Origin: an uncultured Clostridia bacterium
GTDB taxonomy: Bacteria; Bacillota; Clostridia; UMGS1883
Direction of reading: 5' to 3'
Assembly (NCBI GenBank): GCA_947626145.1
Contig: CANQRB010000003.1
Span: 124,001-188,000, forward strand
Length of the DNA: 64,000 nucleotides
The notes beneath the pieces were generated by a model. The model was given only the letters and a program-made list of their open reading frames with translations, had not been told where the DNA came from and did no database searches. Below are positions 46,128-55,239 of the stretch, one piece after another. Positions within the stretch are counted from its first letter, which is position 1. Each line of letters starts with the position of its first letter. The translations under genes and the position numbers were made by a program.

Positions 46128-46158
46128 ATTATAACATATTGCATTATAAAATGCAATA
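46128..46158 (-). promoter_or_regulatory. SigA promoter with overlapping palindrome
   Basis: Minus strand: TTGCAT (46151-46156), 17-bp spacer, TATAAT (46128-46133). A perfect 8-bp inverted repeat TATTGCAT/ATGCAATA (46137-46158) covers the -35 and spacer, a possible operator. Confidence 0.65.
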
Positions 46159-46204
46159 CCTATTATGTATTTTTATAGTATTATTTTTTAATATAAAATA
46201 CACA

Positions 46205-46269
46205 TTGTAATATATAATAAACATAAATATAAATATATAATATTATTATAAATACAAAATATATTACAA
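46205..46269. repeat. 11-bp inverted repeat flanking the promoter region of the RHH gene
   Basis: TTGTAATATAT (46205-46215) and its exact complement ATATATTACAA (46259-46269), in very AT-rich DNA just before the ribosome-binding site of the RHH gene. Possible autoregulatory site. Confidence 0.45.
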
Positions 46270-46283
46270 GGGGTATTGATAAA

Positions 46284-46478
46284 ATGAAAAAATTCAAAAT
46301 TCCTGTTGTACCTCATTCCACCAACAAATGTATACGCTTCCCTGACAATGTAATAGAGGATGTAGAAAACTCCATTCGTGGCCGGGACTGCACCTTTTCG
46401 GCCTTCGTGGTGGAGGCGGTGCGGGTCGCGCTGGAAAACCTCCGCGAGGACGAGGAGGAGCAGGCGCAAACAAAATAA
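46284..46478 (+). CDS. Small ribbon-helix-helix-type DNA-binding protein
   Basis: 64 residues; site AAGGGGTATTGATAAA. The pattern of a short strand (NKCIRFPDNVIEDVE) followed by two helices (FSAFVVEAVRVALENLREDE) fits the Arc/MetJ ribbon-helix-helix fold, as in the YlcI/YnfO-like phage and plasmid proteins. The acidic tail has no counterpart toxin next to it. Its codons 30-60 are GC-rich, whereas upstream DNA is nearly all A/T. Confidence 0.6.
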   Translation: MKKFKIPVVPHSTNKCIRFPDNVIEDVENSIRGRDCTFSAFVVEAVRVALENLREDEEEQAQTK

Positions 46479-46506
46479 CGGGAACCGCTGGGGCTCCCGT
46501 TATTTT
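46472..46506. terminator. Bidirectional terminator between the RHH gene and relE
   Basis: 12-bp stem AAAATAACGGGA/TCCCGTTATTTT with an 11-nt loop; the RHH stop codon lies in the left arm and the relE stop abuts the right arm. Confidence 0.85.
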
Positions 46507-46925
46507 TATTCATTTTCCATAGCCTCTAATTCTTCCATAGTTTTTACAATGCCGCGTCCGGCTTTCAATTCAGCGAACGACCGATCAATTTTGTCAATAT
46601 ACTCTGCGTTGCGGACGTCCTTTGCCAAATTGTGAATATCTCTGCCGCCATACATAATGCGCACAATTTCAACATTATCGTTCGCATCATCTATCAAATA
46701 GAACAAAAGATATTTTTTAACGGTGAGAAATCTCACTCCCCGGCTTCGCCACGGTTCATACTCACAAAGAGCGCCTCTTTCCGGCAGAGAAGAAAGTGTC
46801 TCGGCGGCATCCATTATAAGACCCGCCATTTTTTTGGCCGTCTGCTCTTCAACGAGTTCATAGGCAATATATTCGTATATTGTCTTAATATCATACAGAG
46901 CGGCGGCGGAATACATCACGTTCAT
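46506..46925 (-). CDS. RelE/ParE-family toxin with C-terminal extension
   Basis: 139 residues; ordinary family members have about 90-100. Residues 1-100 follow the RelE/ParE fold (MYSAAALYDIKTIYEYIAYE, SSLPERGALCEYEPWRSRG, FLTVKKYLLFYLIDDANDNV, then VEIVRIMYGGRDI). The extension (about 103-139, EYIDKIDRSFAELKAGR, then VKTMEELEAMENE) resembles the C-terminal tail of RelB-type antitoxins. Its start overlaps the antitoxin stop as ATGA, so the pair is translated together. As in other RelE/ParE proteins it would block translation or gyrase when free; which one cannot be told. Confidence 0.8.
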   Translation of the reverse strand: MNVMYSAAALYDIKTIYEYIAYELVEEQTAKKMAGLIMDAAETLSSLPERGALCEYEPWRSRGVRFLTVKKYLLFYLIDDANDNVEIVRIMYGGRDIHNLAKDVRNAEYIDKIDRSFAELKAGRGIVKTMEELEAMENE

Positions 46926-47227
46926 ACTCCGTAAACCCTCCGCATTTCCTCACGGACATCGGCGGCGGAATAAACGCGCCCGTTCCGGAGGTCGGCCATA
47001 CCCTTCTCCATTTCGGCGTTGAACTGTTCCTCCGAAAGACCGCCGTAAGCGAGAGGGGTGTCGCGGGGCAGCTTTACCTCAAATGGCAGTCCCCTCTGAA
47101 GCACCACCTGACGCAGAAATATGGCCACGGCATTGGAAATCGGAAGTCCCAGCTCATTCAAGACCCGTTCCGCCTGTTCCTTTACTTCCGGTTCAACCCG
47201 GGCAAACACGTTTGACGTTTTCGGCAT
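46922..47227 (-). CDS. RelB/DinJ-family antitoxin
   Basis: 101 residues from the ATG at 47227 (AGAGGTGATTAAT site). N-terminal ribbon-helix-helix (MPKTSNVFARVEPEVKEQAE, then LGLPISNAVAIFLRQVVLQR) gives dimer DNA binding; PFEVKLPRDTP is the family hinge and the tail (EEQFNAEMEKGMADLRNGRV) wraps the toxin. Precedes the toxin gene with 4-nt overlap. A perfect palindrome over its promoter is the expected autoregulatory operator. Confidence 0.85.
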   Translation of the reverse strand: MPKTSNVFARVEPEVKEQAERVLNELGLPISNAVAIFLRQVVLQRGLPFEVKLPRDTPLAYGGLSEEQFNAEMEKGMADLRNGRVYSAADVREEMRRVYGV

Positions 47228-47246
47228 ATTAATCACCTCTATATCA

Positions 47247-47281
47247 ATTATAACACAAACGCTTGCGTTTTGCAAGCGTTT
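47247..47281 (-). promoter_or_regulatory. relBE promoter and operator
   Basis: Minus strand: TTGCAA (47270-47275), 17-bp spacer, TATAAT (47247-47252). The perfect palindrome AAACGCTTGC/GCAAGCGTTT (47257-47281, 5-bp centre) spans the -35 and spacer. It may also serve as terminator of the flavoprotein gene ending at 47290. Confidence 0.75.
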
Positions 47282-47289
47282 TACATAAT

Positions 47290-48846
47290 TTATTTTGACG
47301 CCAGCACGGCCTCGGCACAGCGTATGCCGTCCACGGCGGCGGACATAATCCCGCCGGCGTAACCGGCCCCCTCGCCGCAGGGGTATATCCCCCGAACGGA
47401 GGCCTGAAGTCCGGCGTCCCTGACGACGCGCAGGGGCGAGGAGGAGCGGCTTTCAACTCCGGTCAGGGGGGCGTCGGGCCGGGCGAAGCCGTGGAGCCGC
47501 CGATCAATGAGGGTCAGGCCCTGAGCAAGGGCGCTGCCGATAAATTCCGGAAAGAGCCGCCGCAGGTCGGCGGGAGTGACGCCAATGGGATAGCTGGGCT
47601 CAACCTCGCCAAGAGCGGCGGATTTTTGTCCCTTTATAAAATCAGCCGCAAGGGTCACCGGAGCGCGGTAGTTCCCGCCGCCCATGTAGAAAGCGCCTTT
47701 TTCCAGCCTGCGCTGGAGCTTCACACCGGCGAAAAGGTCGTCGCTGTCAAAATCCTCGGGATTTACCGACACAAGCAGAGCGCTGTTGGCGTTTTTGCCG
47801 TCACGGGCAAAGCGGCTCATGCCGTTGGTGACGACGGTTTTTTCCTCGCTGGCGGAGGCTATGACCTGGCCGCCCGGACACATACAGAAGGTATACACTC
47901 CACGGCCGTCGGGCAGGTGAACCGCGGCCTTATAGTCCGCCGGAGGCAGGCCCTCGGCCCGTCCGTACTGCATCCGCTGTATCTGCTCCTGGGGGTGCTC
48001 GATGCGGACGCCCACGGAAAAGGGCTTGCGCTCCATGAGCAGACCCTTTTCGGCGCAGAGGGCGAACACGTCCCGGGCGCTGTGGCCCGTGGCCAATATC
48101 AGCCGGTCGGCGTCGATGGGGCCGAGAGTGGTGACGGCTCCCGTCAGCCGCCCTTTTTCAATAATCAGGTCGGTCAGGCGGCAGCCGAAGCGCACCGTTC
48201 CGCCCAATTCGATAATTTTATTCCTTATATTTTTCACCACGGTCACCAGCTTGTCGGTGCCGATGTGGGGCCTTGCCAAATAGGCGATCTCCTCCGGCGC
48301 GCCGGCGGCCACAAACTCGTCGATGACCTTGCGGAGGCGGGGATCCTTTGTGCCGGTGGTGAGCTTGCCGTCGGAAAAGGTTCCGGCTCCGCCCTCGCCG
48401 AACTGGACGTTGCATTCGGGGTCGAGGGGGCCGCCGCGCTGGAAGGTTTCCACGGCCCTCACGCGGCTGTCCACGTCCATGCCGCGCTCGATTAAGATGG
48501 GCCGCGCTCCGGCGGTGGCCAGAATGAGGGCCGCGAACAGCCCCGCCGGGCCGCTGCCAACCACCACTGGCCGCCGCTCGAGACGGCTAACCGCCGGCTG
48601 AGGATAGACATAAGGCACGTATTTTTCAACATCTTTATGATGAAGAAATGAATTTTCGTTTTCTATTTCGATTATCAGGGTCGCGAGCCAGTGTATATCG
48701 CTTTTGCTGCGGGCGTCCAGCGAAAGCCGAAAAAGCTCCGCCCGGGAGATTATGCCCTCTCTGGTGTGGAGCTTCCGTGCCGCCTCGGCCCGCAGTATAT
48801 CACCGTCATATTTCAACGGCAGACGAACGTTGGAAAGTTTTATCAT
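47290..48846 (-). CDS. Uncharacterised FAD-dependent dehydrogenase (COG2509 type)
   Basis: 518 residues. N-terminal alpha/beta part (about 1-95), then the Rossmann motif VVVGSGPAGLFAALILATAG near 96-115, GGAGTFSDGKLTTGTKDPRL near 155, ATGHSARDVFALC near 250, and the C-terminal GIYPCGEGAGYAGGIMSAAV near 485 closing the FAD site. The family is widespread in anaerobes and plants but its substrate is unknown. Its start overlaps the next upstream gene by 4 nt, making it the end of the recJ-to-flavoprotein operon. Confidence 0.85.
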   Translation of the reverse strand: MIKLSNVRLPLKYDGDILRAEAARKLHTREGIISRAELFRLSLDARSKSDIHWLATLIIEIENENSFLHHKDVEKYVPYVYPQPAVSRLERRPVVVGSGPAGLFAALILATAGARPILIERGMDVDSRVRAVETFQRGGPLDPECNVQFGEGGAGTFSDGKLTTGTKDPRLRKVIDEFVAAGAPEEIAYLARPHIGTDKLVTVVKNIRNKIIELGGTVRFGCRLTDLIIEKGRLTGAVTTLGPIDADRLILATGHSARDVFALCAEKGLLMERKPFSVGVRIEHPQEQIQRMQYGRAEGLPPADYKAAVHLPDGRGVYTFCMCPGGQVIASASEEKTVVTNGMSRFARDGKNANSALLVSVNPEDFDSDDLFAGVKLQRRLEKGAFYMGGGNYRAPVTLAADFIKGQKSAALGEVEPSYPIGVTPADLRRLFPEFIGSALAQGLTLIDRRLHGFARPDAPLTGVESRSSSPLRVVRDAGLQASVRGIYPCGEGAGYAGGIMSAAVDGIRCAEAVLASK

Positions 48847-50033
48847 CTTTTTACCATGCTTTCCCCGGCCCTGGCTCCGCTGACCCAGGCCCAGTGAAGG
48901 TTAAAGCCGCCGCAGTCGCCGCAGACGTCCAGTATCTCGCCGGCGAAATACAGCCCCGGCGCCAGCCGCGACTCCATAGTGCGGGGGTCGGTCTCGCGCA
49001 GATCCACGCCGCCCCGGGTGGTCTGGGCGTTGGCCCAGGAGTCCGTGCCGACTATCCGGAACTCCATGGACTTGGCGGCCCTGACGAAGCTCTTCATGTC
49101 ATTAACCGTCATTCCGTTCACCGGCAGATCGGCGGACAGACCGCACCGGCGGCAGACGCGGCGGGTCAAAGCCTTGTGGAAATAGCCGCCCATAAATTCC
49201 GGCAGCGGCAGGTCGCCAATGGCGTCCGCCAGCCCCAGCAGCCCGTCCAAAGCGGCGGCAAAGTCCAGCTCCGGCAGCAAGTCCAGAAATATCTCCATAT
49301 TTCCCTGAAAAAGGGAGGAAAGCTGCATTATCGGTATGCCGGAAAGGCCGCTGTCACTGAACTGCACCTCGCCCACCTCCTCACGGAGGGTCTCGCCCCG
49401 AACGACGGCCCGGGCCCGGGCACGAACCCGCAGCCCCTTCAGGTCACGCTCGCCTGTTTCGGTTTTGAGCCGAACCAGCGAAGGGTAGGGGTCGTACACC
49501 TTGTGGCCGAAACCCTCGGCCAGAGCGAAGCCGCCGCCGTCGCTGCCCAGAGCGGGAGCGGCCTTGCCCCCGCAGGCCAGACACAGCCGGTCAAAGACGG
49601 CGCCTTTGACCGTAAATCCCTCGCCGCCGAGACCTATCTCACCGATTTTCGTATCCGTTACTGTTTTGATTTTCCGGCGGTCACATTCAAAGCGCAGAGC
49701 GTCGGCCACGGAATTGGCTCTCATGCTGCGGGGGTACAGCCTGTCCTCCTCCGCCGTGAGAGGAATGCCCAAACCGGCAAAAAAGTTCCGGACAAAGCCG
49801 GGGCCATGACCGTCAAGAGCGATTCCCAACAGTTTAGGCTCATGGGTCGTGTAGCCTTTGACGGAAACGCCCGCATTCGTCAGATTGCAGCGGCCGTTGC
49901 CGGTGGAGAGCAGCTTCTTCCCCACACGGCTGTTGCCCTCGAACACCGTTATTTCGGCGTTGGGGTCGGTTCTGGCCGCAAATATGGCGGCGGTGAGGCC
50001 CGCCGCCCCGCCGCCGATTATCGCCGCTTTCAT
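48843..50033 (-). CDS. HI0933/YhiN-family NAD(P)/FAD-dependent flavoprotein
   Basis: 396 residues. FAD Rossmann motif IIGGGAAGLTAAIFAARTD at 4-22; STGNGRCNLTNAGV near 55, a family signature; LCLACGGKAAPALGSDGGGF near 150; and GLYFAGEILDVCGDCGGFNL near 355, LHWAWVSGARAGESM near the end. Physiological reaction not established (sometimes labelled aminoacetone oxidase family). ATGA-type overlaps on both sides (4 nt with gpsA, 4 nt with the COG2509 gene). Confidence 0.9.
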   Translation of the reverse strand: MKAAIIGGGAAGLTAAIFAARTDPNAEITVFEGNSRVGKKLLSTGNGRCNLTNAGVSVKGYTTHEPKLLGIALDGHGPGFVRNFFAGLGIPLTAEEDRLYPRSMRANSVADALRFECDRRKIKTVTDTKIGEIGLGGEGFTVKGAVFDRLCLACGGKAAPALGSDGGGFALAEGFGHKVYDPYPSLVRLKTETGERDLKGLRVRARARAVVRGETLREEVGEVQFSDSGLSGIPIMQLSSLFQGNMEIFLDLLPELDFAAALDGLLGLADAIGDLPLPEFMGGYFHKALTRRVCRRCGLSADLPVNGMTVNDMKSFVRAAKSMEFRIVGTDSWANAQTTRGGVDLRETDPRTMESRLAPGLYFAGEILDVCGDCGGFNLHWAWVSGARAGESMVKR

Positions 50034-51028
50034 AGGAGCTGATCCTCGCTTTTCACGCTGCGGGTCATGAGCTCCTTGACGGCGGAGGCGGGACTTTTGC
50101 CCTCGAACAGCACCGCGTAGGCCTGATTTATGATTGGCAGCTCCACGCCGTACTTTTTGCCCAGCTCATATCCGGTCTTTGTGGCCCACACGCCCTCAAC
50201 GGTCATATGTACCTCCTTAAGGGCCTCGTCAAGGCTCTTTCCCTTGCCGAGCAATATTCCGGCCCGGCGGTTGCGGCTGTGCATACTGGTACAAGTAACT
50301 ATAAGGTCGCCCACGCCGCTGAGACCGGCGAAAGTCTTTTCCCTCGCCCCCATGGCCACGCCAAGGCGGCTTATTTCGTGAAGGCCCCGGGTCATGAGGG
50401 CGGCCTTGGTGTTGTCGCCGAAGCCGCAGCCGTCGGCTATGCCGGTACAGAGAGCGATGACGTTTTTCATGGCGCCGCCCAGCTCCACCCCGCAGACGTC
50501 GGAGTTGGTGTAGACCCGAAAGGTGTCGCTGTTGAATATCTGCTGCACCAGCTTTGCGGCCTCCATGTCGGCGCAGGCGGCAACGTTGGTGGTGGGTACG
50601 CCCCGGGCCACCTCCTCGGCATGGCTGGGGCCGCTCATGACGGCCACGGTGGAATGGGGCAGATTTTCGGCTATCACCTCCGACAGACGCCGGAGGGATT
50701 TTTCGTCGATGCCCTTGGAAACGTTGACCACCAGCTTGCCGTCGGCCTTTTTAGCCAGCTTTGCGGCGGTGGCCGCCACGGCGGCGCTGGGTACGGCGCT
50801 GACGATCACCTCGCCGAAGTCCGCCGCCCCGTCGATGTCCGAAGTAAAGCGGAGGTCGGCGCCGCCGAAGGAGACGCCGGGCAGAAATTCCTTATTTTCA
50901 CGGTCGTTTTTCAGTCGTTCGCTCTCCTCGGGCAGATAACTCCACAGGCAGACCCTGTGACCGTTCCTGCTGAGGATCAGGGCCAGAGCCGTGCCCCAGC
51001 CGCCGCTGCCGATAACGGATATATTCAT
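50030..51028 (-). CDS. gpsA: Glycerol-3-phosphate dehydrogenase [NAD(P)+]
   Basis: 332 residues. Makes sn-glycerol-3-phosphate for phospholipids. NAD motif IGSGGWGTALALILSRNGH at 6; VNVSKGIDEKSLRRLSE near 105; VAVMSGPSHAEEVARGVPT near 130; catalytic Lys in CGVELGGAMKNVIALCTGI near 185; and GDLIVTCTSMHSRNRRAG near 250. Pairs with plsY 24 bp upstream, which uses the product. Confidence 0.96.
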   Translation of the reverse strand: MNISVIGSGGWGTALALILSRNGHRVCLWSYLPEESERLKNDRENKEFLPGVSFGGADLRFTSDIDGAADFGEVIVSAVPSAAVAATAAKLAKKADGKLVVNVSKGIDEKSLRRLSEVIAENLPHSTVAVMSGPSHAEEVARGVPTTNVAACADMEAAKLVQQIFNSDTFRVYTNSDVCGVELGGAMKNVIALCTGIADGCGFGDNTKAALMTRGLHEISRLGVAMGAREKTFAGLSGVGDLIVTCTSMHSRNRRAGILLGKGKSLDEALKEVHMTVEGVWATKTGYELGKKYGVELPIINQAYAVLFEGKSPASAVKELMTRSVKSEDQLL

Positions 51029-51052
51029 GTCTTATCCCTCCACGTTAACACG

Positions 51053-51697
51053 TCATGCGTTCTTTTTGCCGCCAAGTCTGTTCTCCTTGCCCTGACGCAG
51101 GCGCTTTATGTTCTCGCTGTGGCGGAGTATGCAGAAGATACCGAGGCAGACGGTGAAAACGCAGACCGCCGTGCTGACGCTGTTATTGACAAAGTGGAAA
51201 ACGATAGCCGCCGCCGGAGCCGCCACAGCCGCCGCCATGGAACTGACGGACACATAACGGCTGATGAGCAGCACGATTATGAATACGCCGAAAGCGATGA
51301 GGGCCGCCCGCCACTCCAGCAGCAGAAGCACCGCGAAGCCGGTGGAAACTCCCTTGCCGCCCTTGAAGCCGTGATAGCAGGGGAAGCAGTGGCCCAGCAC
51401 CGCGCCGAAGGCGGCGAAGCAGGGCAGTATCTCATTGGAGCCGGCGTATATCAGACGACAGAGCAGCACCGCGATTATGCCCTTAAGAATGTCCAGAACG
51501 AAAACCAGCAGGGCCGGAACCTTGCCGTAAGTCCGCAGTACGTTGGTGGCTCCGGCGTTGCCGCTGCCGTGCTTCCTTATGTCGTCCTTTTTAAACAGCT
51601 TTGAGTAGAGTATGGCGAAGTTGACGGAGCCGATGAGATAGCCCATCAGCAGCATCAGCAGCATATCTCCGGTGGTTATGACGTTAGTGTGTATCAT
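51053..51697 (-). CDS. plsY: Acyl-phosphate:glycerol-3-phosphate acyltransferase PlsY
   Basis: 214 residues, integral membrane. Acylates glycerol-3-phosphate using acyl phosphate. Conserved loops: [39 protein letters not shown] near 40, and [20 protein letters not shown] near 105; about five or six hydrophobic segments. Start overlaps the der stop by 14 nt; gpsA follows. Confidence 0.95.
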   Translation of the reverse strand: MIHTNVITTGDMLLMLLMGYLIGSVNFAILYSKLFKKDDIRKHGSGNAGATNVLRTYGKVPALLVFVLDILKGIIAVLLCRLIYAGSNEILPCFAAFGAVLGHCFPCYHGFKGGKGVSTGFAVLLLLEWRAALIAFGVFIIVLLISRYVSVSSMAAAVAAPAAAIVFHFVNNSVSTAVCVFTVCLGIFCILRHSENIKRLRQGKENRLGGKKNA

Positions 51698-53012
51698 TTT
51701 CTTTCTTCCTTTCTCTGACTATCAGTCTTATCGGCGTGGCGTTGAGGCCGAAGGCCTCCCGCAACTGATTTTCGATATAACGCATATAACTGAAGTGTGC
51801 CAGCTCCTTATCGTTGACAAAGACGATAAATGTGGGTGGCTTTACGGAGGCCTGAGTCATGTAGTAGAGCTTGAGCCGCTTGCCCTTGTCGGAGGGCGGC
51901 TGAACCCGAAGCACTGCGTCGGCCAGCACGTCGTTGAGCACGCCGGTCTGAACCCGCATGGAGTGCTGGCTGGAAACGAGGGCGATATTCTCGAATATCC
52001 TGTCCACCCGCTGTCCGGTCAGAGCCGAGATGAACACCACCGGAGCGTAGGTCATGAAGCTGAGCTTGTTCCGCACATCCAGCAGGAAAGCGTTCATGGT
52101 CTTATCGTCCTTCTCGATGGCGTCCCACTTGTTGACGACGATTATCGAGGCCTTGCCCTCCTCGTGAGCATAACCGGCTATCTTGGCGTCCTGTTCGGTT
52201 ACGCCGGTGACGGCGTCTATGAGGATAAGGCACACGTCGCTGCGCTCCACGGCGTTGTAGCTGCGTATGACACTGTAACGTTCCACGGCGTCCTCCACCT
52301 TTGACTTGCGGCGGATGCCGGCGGTGTCGATGAAAATATACTTCTGTCCGTCCCTCTCGTACTCGGAGTCGATGGCGTCTCTGGTGGTGCCGGCCACATC
52401 CGACACTATCACCCGATTCTCGCCCAGAATACGGTTGATAAGGCTGGACTTGCCGGCGTTTGGCTTGCCGACCACGGCCACGCGGACGGCGTCGGTCTCC
52501 TCCTCCTCCGTTTCGGGAGGGAAGTGCTTCACGCACTCGTCCAGCAGGTCGCCCAGACCCATTTTCTGTATTGACGAAATGGCTATCGGGTCGCCCAGGC
52601 CGAGATTGTAAAACTCGTACAGCTCCATGGGTGGCTCGCCGGGGGTGTCGGCCTTGTTGCAGGCCAGAACTATGGGCTTGCCGCTCTTCTGGAGCATGGC
52701 GGCCACGTCGCTGTCGGCGGCGGTGAGGCCGTCCCGAACGTCCACCATGAAGATTATCACGTCGGCGGTTCCGATGGCAATTTCCGCCTGGAGCCGCATC
52801 TGCTCAAGAATAACGTCCTTGGAATAGGGCTCGATGCCGCCGGTGTCTATGAGGGTAAAATTCCGGCCGCACCACTCGCCGTGGGCGTATATGCGGTCCC
52901 GAGTGACGCCGGGGGTGTCCTCAACTATGGATATACGGCTGCCCGCCAGCTGGTTGAACAGCGTGGACTTACCCACGTTTGGGCGGCCGACTATTGCTAT
53001 GGTTGGTTTCAT
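51684..53012 (-). CDS. der: Ribosome biogenesis GTPase Der (EngA)
   Basis: 442 residues with two tandem G domains: G1 [18 protein letters not shown] near 8, [12 protein letters not shown] (ACNKADTP) in the first; [18 protein letters not shown] near 183, [21 protein letters not shown] near 295 in the second. C-terminal KH-like domain (about 350-442). Needed for 50S subunit maturation. Sits between relA and plsY, with a 15-bp gap to relA. Confidence 0.97.
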   Translation of the reverse strand: MKPTIAIVGRPNVGKSTLFNQLAGSRISIVEDTPGVTRDRIYAHGEWCGRNFTLIDTGGIEPYSKDVILEQMRLQAEIAIGTADVIIFMVDVRDGLTAADSDVAAMLQKSGKPIVLACNKADTPGEPPMELYEFYNLGLGDPIAISSIQKMGLGDLLDECVKHFPPETEEEETDAVRVAVVGKPNAGKSSLINRILGENRVIVSDVAGTTRDAIDSEYERDGQKYIFIDTAGIRRKSKVEDAVERYSVIRSYNAVERSDVCLILIDAVTGVTEQDAKIAGYAHEEGKASIIVVNKWDAIEKDDKTMNAFLLDVRNKLSFMTYAPVVFISALTGQRVDRIFENIALVSSQHSMRVQTGVLNDVLADAVLRVQPPSDKGKRLKLYYMTQASVKPPTFIVFVNDKELAHFSYMRYIENQLREAFGLNATPIRLIVRERKKENDTH

Positions 53013-53027
53013 AGGGTCACTCCTAAC

Positions 53028-55202
53028 TTAATTGTTCGTTCTGTGTACCTCAAAAATACCGGGTATGCGGTAGAGCTTCTTCACCAGCATATCTATCTGG
53101 CTGCGGTCGCTGACCTCCACGGTGATGTTGATGATACCCATTTTATCCTTGGTGGTGCGGGCGTTGACGGCGATAAGGGGCAGCTTGACGTCGCTGATGA
53201 CGGTGGTAACGTCGCCCAGCATACCGTCCCGATTGGGGCCCTCGAGCTGGAGCTCGCAGTTATAGTGGCCGTCGGTCTCCTCCTCCGCCCACGAGCAGTT
53301 TATCATACGGCTCCGCATCTCCTCGGTGAGCTTGTCGGGCTGAATATTCACACAGTCCCTGCGGTGGACGCTTACGCCCCGGCCGCGGGTGATAAAGCCG
53401 ATAATGTCGTCGCCGGCCACGGGGCTGCAGCACTTCGACAGGCGGACAAGGCAGTTGTCGATGCCCTCCACCTCTATGCCGCTGCTGCGGCGTCGCTTCG
53501 GCTTGGAAATGTGGGGCTGCTCGGGAGGCTCCTCCTTGACAAGCTGACTGTAAAGCTCGCGAAGGCGGGTGACTATCTTTGACGCGGTTATACCGCCGTA
53601 GCCCACGGCGGCGTACATCTCGTCCACGGTCTTAAAGCCGTAGCGCCGGAGCATCGGCTCCGCCAGCTCGGGCCGCAGGAGGTTAAAGCTGTTATAATTC
53701 AGCCGACGGAGCTCCCTGTCCACGGCCTCGCGGCCCTTTTCGATGTTGGCCTCCCGGTTCTCCTTTTTGAACCAGGCGTTTATCTTGCTGCGGGCCTGAC
53801 TGGTCTTGACTATCTTAAGCCAGTCCCGGCTGGGGCCCTTGACGGCGGAGGAGGTGAGTATCTCCACAATGTCGCCGTTCTGGAGCTTGTAATCCAGAGG
53901 CACGATGCGGGTGTTGGCCTTGGCCCCTGTCATGCGGTAGCCCACGGCGGTGTGAATGTAAAAGGCGAAATCTATTGGCGTGGCACCCATTGGCAGGCTT
54001 ATAACGTTGCCCTTGGGCGTAAACACGAACACCTCGTCGGCAAACATATCTATCTTCAGCGTCCGCATGAAGTCCTCGTCGTTGTCGGCCTCGCTCTGTA
54101 TTTCCACCAGCTTATCCACCCAGGCCAGCTTCTTTTCGTCGTTGGCGGTGGCGCCCTCCTTGTACTTCCAGTGGGCGGCGATGCCCTGCTCCGCAACCCG
54201 GTGCATTTCCCAGGTGCGGATCTGTATCTCAAAGGGGCGGCCGTCGGGCCCTATAACCGTGGTGTGGAGGGACTGGTACATATTGGGCTTAGGCATGGCG
54301 ATATAGTCCTTGAAGCGGCCCGGAATGGGCTTATACTGCTCGTGAACCATGCCTAAAGCGGCGTAGCACTCGCTGACATTGTCCACTATTATGCGGACGG
54401 CAAAGAGGTCGTATATCTCGTCAAGGCTCTTGCCCTGATTGTACATTTTTCGGAAAATACTGTAAATGTGCTTGGCCCGGCCGCTTATCTGGCTCTTGAT
54501 GCCGAGGGCCTTCATCTTTGTTTCGATAGTATCCCTTATCAGCTGCACATAGGCGTCGCGCTCGGCCTTTTTCTGGTCAAGGCCCTCGGCTATCTCGTAG
54601 AAGGCCACGCTGTCCAGATAACGGAGGGAAAGATCCTCGAGCTCACACTTTATCTGTGAAATACCCAGACGGTGGGCCAAAGGCGCGAACACGTCCAGAG
54701 TTTCCTTGGCGATTATGCGCTGCTTTTCGGGGGACATATATTTCAGAGTGCGCATATTGTGAAGCCGGTCGGCCAGCTTAATGAGTATCACCCGTATGTC
54801 CTTGGCCATGGCGAAAAACATCTTGCGCAGATTTTCCACCTGCTGATCCTCACGGGAAACATACTGTATCTTTTTCAGCTTGGTGACTCCGTCCACAAGG
54901 AGGGCCACATCGGGGCCGAACATTTCCTTTATTTCGTCGTAGCCGTACTTGGTGTCCTCGATCACGTCATGGAGCAGACCGGCGGCCACGGTCTCCCAGT
55001 CCATACCCATTTCGGCCAGTATCTGGGCCACGGCCACGGGGTGTATATAGTAAGGCTCGCCGGAGAGCCGCACCTGATCGGCGTGGGCCTCGCGGCAAAG
55101 CTCGTAGGCCCGGCGCAGGCTGTCCTCGGTCTCGGGGGACAGCTTGCCGTGGCCGTTCATCGTAGCGAGAATTTTATCTATGCTCGCGTCCTCATATTTC
55201 AT
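53028..55202 (-). CDS. relA: Bifunctional (p)ppGpp synthetase/hydrolase RelA/SpoT
   Basis: 724 residues, complete domain set: HD hydrolase (about 40-190; AAGLLHDVIEDTKYGYDEI, KLADRLHNMRTL), synthetase (about 235-350; SGRAKHIYSIFRKM, DEIYDLFAVRIIVDNVSECY, YIAMPKPNMYQSLHTTVIGP), TGS (about 395-455; VFVFTPKGNVISLPMGATPI), and ACT near the end (GDVTTVISDVKLPLIAVNAR). Intact HD suggests both making and degrading the alarmone. Between recJ and der; apt, often adjacent, is absent. Confidence 0.96.
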   Translation of the reverse strand: MKYEDASIDKILATMNGHGKLSPETEDSLRRAYELCREAHADQVRLSGEPYYIHPVAVAQILAEMGMDWETVAAGLLHDVIEDTKYGYDEIKEMFGPDVALLVDGVTKLKKIQYVSREDQQVENLRKMFFAMAKDIRVILIKLADRLHNMRTLKYMSPEKQRIIAKETLDVFAPLAHRLGISQIKCELEDLSLRYLDSVAFYEIAEGLDQKKAERDAYVQLIRDTIETKMKALGIKSQISGRAKHIYSIFRKMYNQGKSLDEIYDLFAVRIIVDNVSECYAALGMVHEQYKPIPGRFKDYIAMPKPNMYQSLHTTVIGPDGRPFEIQIRTWEMHRVAEQGIAAHWKYKEGATANDEKKLAWVDKLVEIQSEADNDEDFMRTLKIDMFADEVFVFTPKGNVISLPMGATPIDFAFYIHTAVGYRMTGAKANTRIVPLDYKLQNGDIVEILTSSAVKGPSRDWLKIVKTSQARSKINAWFKKENREANIEKGREAVDRELRRLNYNSFNLLRPELAEPMLRRYGFKTVDEMYAAVGYGGITASKIVTRLRELYSQLVKEEPPEQPHISKPKRRRSSGIEVEGIDNCLVRLSKCCSPVAGDDIIGFITRGRGVSVHRRDCVNIQPDKLTEEMRSRMINCSWAEEETDGHYNCELQLEGPNRDGMLGDVTTVISDVKLPLIAVNARTTKDKMGIINITVEVSDRSQIDMLVKKLYRIPGIFEVHRTNN

Positions 55203-55239
55203 AAATTGTCAACTCCCTGAGTCTCAAAAGCCAAAGTGT

